Translations under genes and position numbers: made by a program | NCBI GenBank assembly: GCA_910583795.1 | Contig: CAJTZQ010000008.1 | Coordinates: 5,536 to 69,535, forward strand | Reading direction: 5' to 3' | Length of the DNA stretch: 64,000 nt | DNA from: an uncultured Muribaculaceae bacterium | GTDB lineage: Bacteria > Bacteroidota > Bacteroidia > Bacteroidales > Muribaculaceae | Notes under the pieces: generated by a model | Seen by the model: only the letters and a program-made list of their open reading frames with translations | Databases searched by the model: none | What the model was told of the DNA's origin: nothing | In this document: one piece after another, positions 1 through 7,259 of the stretch | Numbering within the stretch: the first letter of the stretch is position 1 | Layout: every line of letters starts with the position of its first letter

Positions 1-1677
1 ATTATCTTCATCAATGCCGGATATTTTTTTCAACACATTGATGAACTCTTTTTCCACCACAACCTGATTCACAACAGTATCGGCATCATCACGGAAGGTT
101 TCACCTTGAATAAATTCAATACCCATCACATCAAACAGGTCGGAATTGGCATAATAGTTGTCAGCAATATTAATCTGCTTATCAACATCATCACCCACCC
201 AGACATAATTACCGGAACATCCATCGAGAAATCTCTGATAATTTGATGACGCACCTTCTATGAATGGGAGTCTCTTCAACTCTTCAATCAACGCGGGACG
301 ATTTTCTTGAGGTATCTTCCAGGTATAGAGATGACCGATATTCTTATAATCGAATCCCATATCGGTTTTCACAATTCTATTGTATTGACCGCCGACAATC
401 ACGAGCAGACACATTAATAGTCCTGTGGCGAAGAATTGTAATGCAAGGAGCGCAACCTTCCAACCGCGCCGGTTGTTCAGACGGTTTCGGAACGCGCTTG
501 CCACCGGAGTGCGGCAATACAGCCATGCAGGGACTACACCACTGACTATCAAAAGAAAGACAAACACAATCCCCTCCACAATCCAGATTCGTTTTGTGGA
601 GAACAGTTGCTGCGGTGTATAACCAAGCAATTCTCTACAAGTATCCGAAAATACGTATATCAAAATAACCGCCAGAATCAAAGATGTCAAAAGGAAAAAC
701 AAGCTTTCCGCCATCACCCTGCCGAATATGCCGGAATTGGCTGTGCCGAAACATTTTCTCACCGCCATCTCCTTGCTTCTGTGTCCCATCTGCCCTATCA
801 CTATCAGTAGATAGTTCAATCCTGCCGACATCAGCATGATAATAGCAAGGAAAGTAAGCATCCATGTCATTGTCTTTACCACACCTTGCGATGTATAGAC
901 TCCTACAAGTTTCTTAAGGCTCACGCCATAATGTGATGTGTCAAGGGTCTCTTTATCAATATTGTCTTCAAGCATCTTCCTTATTCCGGATTTCATATCG
1001 TTAGGGTCAGTTCCTTTACTGAGTTTTACATAGCTTATGTAACGGTCGTTGCCCATCCAGTTTTCACGTCCGTCATGAGAGAACAAACCTATTGAAGGAA
1101 GACTGAGATACAATGCATTCGGTATAGTGGAATTTATAGGGAAATCTTCGTAGACACCTCCTATTGTAATCATAAAATCATCAGGAAAACCGAACCCTGT
1201 AAAACGGAGACCGATAACATCTCCACCGATAGCTTCAGCCAGCGAACGGGGAATCATGCATTGTTTTTCGATCTGAAGGGCGTCATGTGGATCCCCGTAA
1301 AGAATAGGAGTGGAGAAGACATCGAAAAAATGTTCGTCTGCCATTTTCCCTTTGTCCACCCTAAATTTTCTTCCGTCTTCAAGAATTATCGTACCGCCGT
1401 CTGAAAAAACTGTTCTTCTTGTCGCCTCCTCCACCTGTGGCAGATACCTTTTCAATCCGGGAGCAGTGGCACCGGGAGTCTGATCATACTCACTATATTC
1501 CCCGTTATATTCATAGTTTTCGGTAACCATATATATTCTGTCGGAATCAGGGAAGAAACTGTCAAACGTCTGTTCAAAATAGACCTTTGCCACGAGAAGG
1601 AAACCCATAGCCATGCCTAATGTAAGACATAGGATTTTAGTCAGGTTTCGTCTTAAGTCAGATGTGAAAAATTTCAT
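1..1677 (-). CDS. FtsX/MacB-family ABC transporter permease (3' end outside window)
   Basis: A continuous minus-strand reading frame of 559 codons starts with ATG at 1677 and runs off the left edge, so the C-terminus is missing. The protein begins MKFFTSDLRRN, has a membrane segment at about residues 15-31, then a periplasmic domain, and three further segments near residues 275-385. A second half starts near residue 400 (NNRRGWKVALLALQFF), followed by a second periplasmic domain with the motif YYANSDLFDVMG. Two MacB_PCD/FtsX halves are the usual plan of the roughly 780-residue Bacteroidetes permeases that work with a separate LolD/MacB-type ATPase in the inner membrane. The substrate cannot be told from sequence. 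No partner ATPase lies in the window. The start codon fits the hydrophobic N-terminus well. Confidence 0.85.
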   Translation of the reverse strand, partial: MKFFTSDLRRNLTKILCLTLGMAMGFLLVAKVYFEQTFDSFFPDSDRIYMVTENYEYNGEYSEYDQTPGATAPGLKRYLPQVEEATRRTVFSDGGTIILEDGRKFRVDKGKMADEHFFDVFSTPILYGDPHDALQIEKQCMIPRSLAEAIGGDVIGLRFTGFGFPDDFMITIGGVYEDFPINSTIPNALYLSLPSIGLFSHDGRENWMGNDRYISYVKLSKGTDPNDMKSGIRKMLEDNIDKETLDTSHYGVSLKKLVGVYTSQGVVKTMTWMLTFLAIIMLMSAGLNYLLIVIGQMGHRSKEMAVRKCFGTANSGIFGRVMAESLFFLLTSLILAVILIYVFSDTCRELLGYTPQQLFSTKRIWIVEGIVFVFLLIVSGVVPAWLYCRTPVASAFRNRLNNRRGWKVALLALQFFATGLLMCLLVIVGGQYNRIVKTDMGFDYKNIGHLYTWKIPQENRPALIEELKRLPFIEGASSNYQRFLDGCSGNYVWVGDDVDKQINIADNYYANSDLFDVMGIEFIQGETFRDDADTVVNQVVVEKEFINVLKKISGIDEDN

Positions 1678-1851
1678 ATGGATGAATTTTTATGATTTTT
1701 ATGGTGCAAAAATAAGTTTTAATTCATCGATAAATCAGAAAAAACACAAAATTCGATAAAATCCGATTAAAATTGTCTAAAAATTAGACACTCCTTCATT
1801 ATACATAAAAGACATACCGATTCATTATTATTTTCGAATAAGATTTTTTTA

Positions 1852-1860
1852 TAATTTTGT
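1852..1860 (+). promoter_or_regulatory. Bacteroidetes-type -7 box for the MFS gene
   Basis: TAATTTTGT matches the TAnnTTTG consensus of the Bacteroidetes housekeeping sigma factor. A TTG at 1857, which would extend the MFS gene upstream, lies inside this box, so it cannot be the start codon of a transcript made here. This supports ATG 1905. The -33 element is not clear. Confidence 0.5.
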
Positions 1861-1904
1861 ACCTGTTTTTAAGTTCAATTACTAAGTTCTACAGGATTCG
1901 TTTT

Positions 1905-3050
1905 ATGAATAAAAGTTTGATTGCGCTTGCCGTCGGCACATTCGCCCTCGGTGTAGCGGAATTTGGAATGATGGGCATACTTGGGAATGTCGCACACAGC
2001 ATAGATGTCACTATAGTACAGGCAGGAAACCTCATATCATTATATTCGTTAGGAGTGGCAGTCGGAGCGCCGATGCTCCTGCTATTCCGTAATTCTCCTT
2101 TGAAGAGACTTATGCTCATTCTGAGCGCTATTATATTTATCGGTAATCTCTTGACTTCGTTATCCCCTTCATACGGAACGCTCCTTTGTTCACGCTTTCT
2201 GTCAGGGCTGCCTCACGGAGCTTATTTTGGAGCCGGAGCGATAGTATGTTCAAAATTAGCCAAGCAAGGAAGTGGTGCGCAAGCCGTTGCAGTGATGGTC
2301 GGAGGAATGACAGTTGCAAATTTGGTTGGCGTTCCCCTCGCCACTATGGTCAGTAATCTGTTGAGCTGGCGAATGGTGTTCGGGTGTGTGGCAGCTATTG
2401 GTTTTCTCGCATTTTTGTTGATAAAGCTGTGGGTTCCATACCTTGCACCACTCCCCAAATCGAATATAAAAGGACAGTTCAAATTCCTGAGTAACCCCCA
2501 GCCATGGCTGGTCTATGCGGGAGTGTTTTTCGGGCAGGCAAGTGTCTATTGCTGGCTGAGTTATATAGATCCGATAATGACGCAGGTGACACATTTCCCT
2601 GCTGATGTGATGATCTGGGTCATGATGCTGGCTGGTACGGGAATGGTTGTCGGTAATGCTATAGCCGGGAAACTTGCCGACAAATATGGAGTATCACTCG
2701 TAACCGGTATACTTGCAGCATCGATGTTGGTTGTAATGCCTCTTTTATATTTCGCTTCTCCATATAAGGTTCCTTCACTTCTGCTGATGTTTTGTGCCAC
2801 AGCCGGATTATTCGGCATAGGAGGTCCATTGCAATATCTTATCGTGAAATATGCCAAAGGTGGAGAGATGTTGGGAGGTGCCGGAATCCAAATAGCCTTC
2901 AACGTATCGAATGCCATGTCGGCAGCCGTAGGCGGTCTGGTAATCCACCAAGGTTTTGGACTTGCCTCCCCTGCCCTCGCCGGTCTCCCCTTTGCGGCAA
3001 TCGGAGCCACCGTCCTGTTTATCCTTCACCATAAATACGATCATAAATAA
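1905..3050 (+). CDS. AraJ/YdhP-like MFS efflux transporter
   Basis: The 381-residue protein is hydrophobic throughout with about 12 membrane segments, as expected for the drug:H+ antiporter-1 (DHA1) group of the major facilitator superfamily. The N-terminus LAVGTFALGVAEFGMMG in the first helix is typical of AraJ/YdhP-type exporters, inner-membrane proteins often annotated as sugar or drug efflux. The substrate is unknown. ATG 1905 is preferred because the longer TTG-started frame begins inside the promoter. The last 20 codons (FAAIGATVLFIL..KYDHK) are repeated downstream at 3913-3972, beyond the GNAT gene pair, which suggests a past insertion or gene-end exchange here. There are no operon partners. 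Confidence 0.85.
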   Translation: MNKSLIALAVGTFALGVAEFGMMGILGNVAHSIDVTIVQAGNLISLYSLGVAVGAPMLLLFRNSPLKRLMLILSAIIFIGNLLTSLSPSYGTLLCSRFLSGLPHGAYFGAGAIVCSKLAKQGSGAQAVAVMVGGMTVANLVGVPLATMVSNLLSWRMVFGCVAAIGFLAFLLIKLWVPYLAPLPKSNIKGQFKFLSNPQPWLVYAGVFFGQASVYCWLSYIDPIMTQVTHFPADVMIWVMMLAGTGMVVGNAIAGKLADKYGVSLVTGILAASMLVVMPLLYFASPYKVPSLLLMFCATAGLFGIGGPLQYLIVKYAKGGEMLGGAGIQIAFNVSNAMSAAVGGLVIHQGFGLASPALAGLPFAAIGATVLFILHHKYDHK

Positions 3051-3076
3051 TTCAACTTTCGCTTTCGAAAGTTGAA
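3051..3076. repeat. Palindromic repeat, copy 1
   Basis: Arms TTCAACTTTCG and CGAAAGTTGAA form an 11-bp hairpin with a CTTT loop, starting one base after the MFS stop codon. The same palindrome occurs at 20382, 43390, 45711 and 46674. It could act as a terminator for the MFS gene, but it lacks a clear T tract. Confidence 0.8.
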
Positions 3077-3106
3077 TTTATAATCCTTTTTCTCAAAAAA
3101 ATGTTA

Positions 3107-3115
3107 TATCTTTGT
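3107..3115 (+). promoter_or_regulatory. -7 box for the GNAT module
   Basis: TATCTTTGT fits TAnnTTTG and sits 26 bases before ATG 3141. No good -33 box is seen at the expected spacing. It suggests that the two-gene module carries its own promoter. Confidence 0.45.
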
Positions 3116-3140
3116 AATCTAATCACTAAAAGTATCAGTT

Positions 3141-3299
3141 ATGGCAAGACCAATTAAAGAAACACCGGAACTTTATGGGGAAGATGCAAAACGATTTGAG
3201 AAGTTAATTTCGAAAATTAGACCGGTGTCTAAAGATGAAAAAGAAAGAGCCCGAAGAGCCTATGAGGTTATGAAATCCATAAGTAATTTCCAATGGTAA
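3141..3299 (+). CDS. Small protein upstream of GNAT gene, candidate antitoxin
   Basis: This short gene encodes 52 residues, starting MARPIKETPELYGEDAKRF and ending SISNFQW. It is charged (many Lys, Arg, Glu) and probably helical, with no signal peptide. Its stop codon is followed by one base and then the ATG of a GNAT acetyltransferase, so the two are almost certainly co-translated. Small charged proteins just before GNAT toxins are the antitoxins in TacA/TacT- and AtaR/AtaT-like modules. This one does not show a clear ribbon-helix-helix pattern to my eye. Similar small proteins starting MARPIKETP are familiar to me from Bacteroides genomes next to acetyltransferases. The antitoxin role is inference from position and size. 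Confidence 0.65.
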   Translation: MARPIKETPELYGEDAKRFEKLISKIRPVSKDEKERARRAYEVMKSISNFQW

Positions 3300-3300
3300 A

Positions 3301-3843
3301 ATGGATTTCTCTAAATTAGTTCAGATTCAACTTTCTTCTCAAACTATTATCAAGCCATTCGAATGTGCGGAAGATGATTTGAATGGATTTCTTTTTGAAG
3401 ATGCCAAGCATTTTCAGAAAGAGCTTATGGCAGTAACTTACTTATTGGAAGATGTTAAAGAAAATTTTACCGTAGCATATTATAGTCTTTTGGCAGACAA
3501 AATTTCTTTCAATCCTGATGAAAAATCTATTTGGAACAAACTAAACCGGAATATCCCTAATCAAAAACGGCGCAAAAGTTACCCTGCCATCAAAATTGGT
3601 AGACTTGCCGTGAATGAAAAATATGCAGGATTAGGAGTCGTAACTTTTGTTCTTGACAGCATCAAATATGCTTTCACAACAGTCAAAAGGCTTGGCTGTC
3701 GTTTTATAACTGTTGACGCTCTATGCTCGGCAACATCCTTTTACGAAAAGAACGGCTTCAAATTTTTTACTGAATTGGATAAAGAAGATGAAACAAGATT
3801 AATGTTCTATGATTTGAAAAAATTTGAGTCATCAAACGACTGA
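3301..3843 (+). CDS. GNAT-family N-acetyltransferase, candidate toxin
   Basis: The protein has 180 residues. The acetyl-CoA binding region is IGRLAVNEKYAGLGVVTFVLD (about residues 98-118), where the usual R/Q-x-x-G-x-G/A motif reads K-Y-A-G-L-G, so the glycines are kept but the first position is Lys. The later strand ITVDALCSATSFYEKNGFKFF (about 136-156) is the typical GNAT C-terminal signature. The length and the small gene one base upstream resemble TacT/AtaT-type toxins, which acetylate aminoacyl-tRNA. The family call is solid and the toxin role is inferred. The region 3051-3912 carrying both genes sits between two copies of the MFS gene end, which fits acquisition by transfer. Confidence 0.8.
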   Translation: MDFSKLVQIQLSSQTIIKPFECAEDDLNGFLFEDAKHFQKELMAVTYLLEDVKENFTVAYYSLLADKISFNPDEKSIWNKLNRNIPNQKRRKSYPAIKIGRLAVNEKYAGLGVVTFVLDSIKYAFTTVKRLGCRFITVDALCSATSFYEKNGFKFFTELDKEDETRLMFYDLKKFESSND

Positions 3844-3903
3844 TGGATACTATTTTTGCAGAAACTGCACTATCATATTTAGGTCAATAAAATAACCAAT
3901 AGT

Positions 3904-3972
3904 CCTCCATCCTTCGCGGCAATCGGAGCCACCGCACTATTCATCCTCCTCCACAAATACGATCATAAATAA
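3904..3972 (+). pseudogene. Duplicate 3' end of the MFS gene
   Basis: Read in frame, this stretch encodes FAAIGATALFILLHKYDHK and a stop, almost the same as the last 19 residues of the MFS protein ending at 3050. By eye 52 of 60 bases agree between 2991-3050 and 3913-3972. Four of the eight differences are at synonymous third positions (TTT/TTC twice, CTG/CTA, CTT/CTC), so the copy looks like the end of a related functional gene and not a fresh duplication. Nothing upstream of it is coding. Confidence 0.8.
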
Positions 3973-3996
3973 AAGGAGGTGCCCGAAGACACCTCC
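3971..3996 (-). terminator. Intrinsic terminator with UUCG loop, end of fimbrial operon
   Basis: In minus-strand RNA the stem GGAGGUG-U-C closes a UUCG tetraloop with matching G-G-CACCUCC, followed by UUUUAUUU. The U-G pair forms only in the minus-strand transcript; the plus-strand RNA would have a C-A mismatch and no U tract. It lies 229 bases after the stop codon of the last fimbrial-operon gene. Confidence 0.8.
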
Positions 3997-3998
3997 CA

Positions 3999-4110
3999 AA
4001 GACCTGCTATCGCCATGTGAAGCAGGACTCTTACGCTTTACCGATAGGGCAAAGCGTATTCACTCACCGATGGCTTTCACAAGAGACCGGGAGCCTACTA
4101 CTTACTACTT
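3999..4110 (-). ncRNA. Structured RNA candidate before the terminator
   Basis: Two further hairpins sit next to the terminator: CCTGCT/AGCAGG at 4003-4008/4021-4026 and TACGCTTT/AAAGCGTA at 4032-4039/4051-4058. Their loops hold complementary bases (CTATCG at 4007-4012, CGATAG at 4042-4047), so a kissing interaction is possible. I cannot match this to a known family by eye. It may be a small RNA or simply the structured 3' untranslated region of the fimbrial operon. The rest of 3844-4225 shows no gene. Confidence 0.4.
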
Positions 4111-4225
4111 ATAATACTAATTGCTACGTACGGCGTGTTTCACAACAAGCCGGATGTTAAATAAAACTTGTTTTTGTTTTGCCTTCTCCAGCTATTTGAA
4201 ATTCGGCATTATGATCATGATAAGC

Positions 4226-5149
4226 CTAATCTTTTAATAGCTGCCATAATACTTTTTCAACCGGAGGATCTTTCATCACCACTGTTCCATCCATGTCGAA
4301 GAGATAGAACGTCGGCATAGCCCTGATCACGTATATCTCCTCTTCCTCAATAGGATCCGTGGCAAAACCTACCGTCCATTCCTCGGGGAATGAACCCTTG
4401 TCTTCCGCCCACTTATCTCTGTCGCCCATCGTGTCGATAGCGATCATCTTCACATTGTCGTTGATCTGTGAAAGCATAAGCTGCTCTTTCACAGCCGTGC
4501 ATTGCTCACAATCGGGATCGTAGAACATCACGAGTGTCATCCCGTCGCCAAACGAACGATAGAGAGTTGTGTTTTCCCCATTTCTGTTAAGGAATGCGAA
4601 ATCGCTACCTTTTGTTCCTACCCGGTTCTTCATCGCCTGATTCAACCGGTAGTTAGCTCGGGCACGCCTCTCTTCCGGTAGCGAATGATCGGCAGACCAA
4701 TCGCGGGCAAAGAGAATAAACAGTTCCTCATTGCGCATCGGGCTGTTCGGGTCGTCGAGATAACGATAGGCGACATCATCCAACAGGTCGGCAGCTTCCG
4801 GTGATACTTTCGCCTTCACTCTCAACCGCACAATCGCCGATTGAACCACAGATTTCGGAGTGACAGACAAGACAGCGAGATAATTGACGAAATTCTGCTC
4901 CATGAAAGCAGTGTCGAGACTGCGGCTATCCTGCCCGAAATCCAGCTCATCCCAAAAGTGCTCCGCGACAAAAGCCGCCCTCTCCTCCGCATCCCATAAA
5001 GAATCAGGCACAGCCGGCATCGGAAGGAGATCATTTTGGGAATTCAAATTTTTCTCTGAGCTATTATTGTCTACATTGTGAGGACGTTGGCAGCAACATA
5101 ATGTCACCAACGCCCATCCAATGAATAGCCACTTATGCCCATTAATCAT
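4226..5149 (-). CDS. DUF5106-type lipoprotein with thioredoxin-like domain
   Basis: The 307-residue protein starts with a short signal and a cysteine-rich lipobox region (LVTLCCCQ, about residues 15-22), so it is probably lipid-anchored. The middle (about 45-170) is helical and resembles the DUF5106 domain seen in Bacteroidales thioredoxin-like lipoproteins. The C-terminal part (about 178-307) is a thioredoxin fold with the motif MFYDPDCEQCTAVKEQ (CEQC active site) and a cis-Pro loop at RAMPTFYLFD. It is probably a periplasmic thiol oxidoreductase. Its ATG overlaps the stop codon of the upstream fimbrial gene (ATGA), so translation is coupled. It is the last gene of the fimbrial operon, and a role in disulfide handling of fimbrial proteins is inference. 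Confidence 0.75.
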   Translation of the reverse strand: MINGHKWLFIGWALVTLCCCQRPHNVDNNSSEKNLNSQNDLLPMPAVPDSLWDAEERAAFVAEHFWDELDFGQDSRSLDTAFMEQNFVNYLAVLSVTPKSVVQSAIVRLRVKAKVSPEAADLLDDVAYRYLDDPNSPMRNEELFILFARDWSADHSLPEERRARANYRLNQAMKNRVGTKGSDFAFLNRNGENTTLYRSFGDGMTLVMFYDPDCEQCTAVKEQLMLSQINDNVKMIAIDTMGDRDKWAEDKGSFPEEWTVGFATDPIEEEEIYVIRAMPTFYLFDMDGTVVMKDPPVEKVLWQLLKD

Positions 5150-7200
5150 TCTGTGATTTGATTTGCATTCAATGGTGTATCTTCATCTTTAAGACCCCAA
5201 TTTGGAGCGATACCGCTCTTGCCGATAAAGGATACTTCTCCATAATTTGAATAAGTACCATCATCATTTTTGGTCTTGAAATAATCGTTTTGTATCCTAA
5301 TTCTTCTTACTGTATTCTTATCTATTGTCATGATGGTAAGGAATCGACAGCGCACTCGGTGAAGTTCTGTACCATCTTCATGCTTCACTATTGTCCCTGT
5401 GATATGATCTAACGACAATATGGTGTTGTATTCAGTCCAAGTAATCGTCTTAGTATACTTAATTCTATTACTATTTTGATTATCGAAAAAAGATTTTCCG
5501 GATGTAACAACAAGTGTGCCGATTTTATTATTCTCTATATTCTGTTGTTCTGCCTCCAGTGTAAATGTCAAGGGGAAAATTGATTCGGGTAAATCGTTAT
5601 CAATTGTAAATACCACGGTAAGAGGTTGACCAGGGGAATTTGTAGATACAAATCCTTTCCAAGGTTCCTTGGGATACTTGGTATTTATAAATTGCTTCCT
5701 TGTATTGTAGTTACCTCCCCACACACCTAAATCAATATATTCCCATGGTTGTCGTACAACAATATTAATAGTCCTACCGATTCCTGACTCTCTATCATAT
5801 GCGATAAAACTGTAGGATTTACGACTCTCAGTAGGATCAACTGTTTTTAATTGAGTCTGTCTCCATCCTTCCGACCCAATATCTGTCGTATTATACCATG
5901 AAGTTATCACTCCTTTTGATAAACGGGAAATGTTATCATTCGTAATCTGTTCTCCCGTTTCTTCATCAATAAACGTTAGTTTGTCAGTATCATATCCGGC
6001 TAACGCGATATTATCATCAAATCGATATTGGAAATTTATAGTTGTTGAGTCTACATCATTTACCACGAATGTTGTCTTATTGACCCAAATCATCTTTTCT
6101 CCATCAGATATAGCTCTCATCTGCCGCGTATTGACATCGAACGAGAAGTTGTTATAAACAACACCCCTCATCGCTTCATCTATAGACTTAAAACCATCAC
6201 TTTTAACTGAATTCAAAGTGATTATATATTCAAAATTTCTTAAAATATTATGATATTTGAATATGTTTTGATCGTCATTTTTCCCTATATCCAGTTTATA
6301 ATACATCGAAGAACCTCCACGATTACCTTTAATAAGCAGATATGTGTTATTAATGGACGAACTCGGACGTTCATATATGTATTTTGAACCAGAAGTGAAT
6401 TCACTATCTTCGGGCGTGGTGGTTGTAACTTGATTTACGTTATTGAAAGGAAAATATCCAGAATATTCCAAAGCTTCATATTTAAGCATCGTATTGTCGT
6501 CATTAAGGAATTTTGCAAATTCCATTGATGCCGAATTCCAGGGTGCAACCGTAGCTTGCTTAGGAGTATTTACAATAGCGAACCCTTCCAATGTAAATCC
6601 GGAAGCAGGAGATGAAACCACTGTAATCTTAGAGAAATTCCGTATCATCGGGACATGGGTAAGCTTAGTTACCACATCATCATGTTCTTTCCATGTATTT
6701 TCATTTACCTGAACACCATATCCTTTAGGGAATTCCACACGTTGCCAATAAGCATCATCACCTCCATCAACTGTTAGAGATGGTATCACATCACCCTCCA
6801 AACCATAAGGAATCGTTAAATTCATAGTTTTCGGGACAGCAATAAGATGAAGAATTCTTGGATCGGAAGATTTCTTAAGTGTCAGCTTAAAATGAATATC
6901 ACCGTCTGCATTGACAGTTTCTTCATCAGGAGTGTATACACCTGACAAAGTATTTCCATCAAGAGGACCGCCCTTACCCTCAAATTCAGCTACATAAAGT
7001 TTCAAATCTTTGTATTCAGGATTTTCCCCTAAGGATCTTGTCGATGACGGCATCATTTCTGAAATGTCTAAAGAAATATCTATGGTAAACTGATCCCCGT
7101 TTTCGACAATATCGCTTGGATTCCCTTGAAACACATCATCTGAACATGCTCCAAGCGACAAAAACAATGTCAATGCGGATATATATTTAAGAAATTTCAT
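5146..7200 (-). CDS. Fimbrial accessory lipoprotein, DUF4906-like
   Basis: The 684-residue protein has a lipoprotein signal (SALTLFLSLGACSDD), then a beta-rich body with no known catalytic motif. The N-terminal region FTIDISLDISEM followed by SSTRSLGEN has the look of Bacteroidales fimbrillin precursors, where the chain is cut after an Arg in a short TR motif. Size and operon position fit the DUF4906 group of fimbrial tip or accessory proteins. ATG 7200 is chosen over a TTG at 7212 because it gives a normal signal peptide. The gene lies about 60 bases after the preceding fimbrial gene and overlaps the next one by four bases. The function in the fibre is inferred from context. Confidence 0.65.
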   Translation of the reverse strand: MKFLKYISALTLFLSLGACSDDVFQGNPSDIVENGDQFTIDISLDISEMMPSSTRSLGENPEYKDLKLYVAEFEGKGGPLDGNTLSGVYTPDEETVNADGDIHFKLTLKKSSDPRILHLIAVPKTMNLTIPYGLEGDVIPSLTVDGGDDAYWQRVEFPKGYGVQVNENTWKEHDDVVTKLTHVPMIRNFSKITVVSSPASGFTLEGFAIVNTPKQATVAPWNSASMEFAKFLNDDNTMLKYEALEYSGYFPFNNVNQVTTTTPEDSEFTSGSKYIYERPSSSINNTYLLIKGNRGGSSMYYKLDIGKNDDQNIFKYHNILRNFEYIITLNSVKSDGFKSIDEAMRGVVYNNFSFDVNTRQMRAISDGEKMIWVNKTTFVVNDVDSTTINFQYRFDDNIALAGYDTDKLTFIDEETGEQITNDNISRLSKGVITSWYNTTDIGSEGWRQTQLKTVDPTESRKSYSFIAYDRESGIGRTINIVVRQPWEYIDLGVWGGNYNTRKQFINTKYPKEPWKGFVSTNSPGQPLTVVFTIDNDLPESIFPLTFTLEAEQQNIENNKIGTLVVTSGKSFFDNQNSNRIKYTKTITWTEYNTILSLDHITGTIVKHEDGTELHRVRCRFLTIMTIDKNTVRRIRIQNDYFKTKNDDGTYSNYGEVSFIGKSGIAPNWGLKDEDTPLNANQITE

Positions 7201-7259
7201 TTTCTTATACAATTCTGTTAATTATTCAATTAGCGTTGTTTATCTCCCCAAGTAAAATA

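Noticed and set aside
1857..1904. Longer MFS protein starting at TTG 1857
   Set aside because: The TTG lies inside the -7 promoter box and the added residues do not look like part of the family.
3971..4170. tmRNA, RNase P RNA, SRP RNA or a known riboswitch
   Set aside because: None of the conserved core sequences of these RNAs is present; it is kept only as an unnamed structured region.
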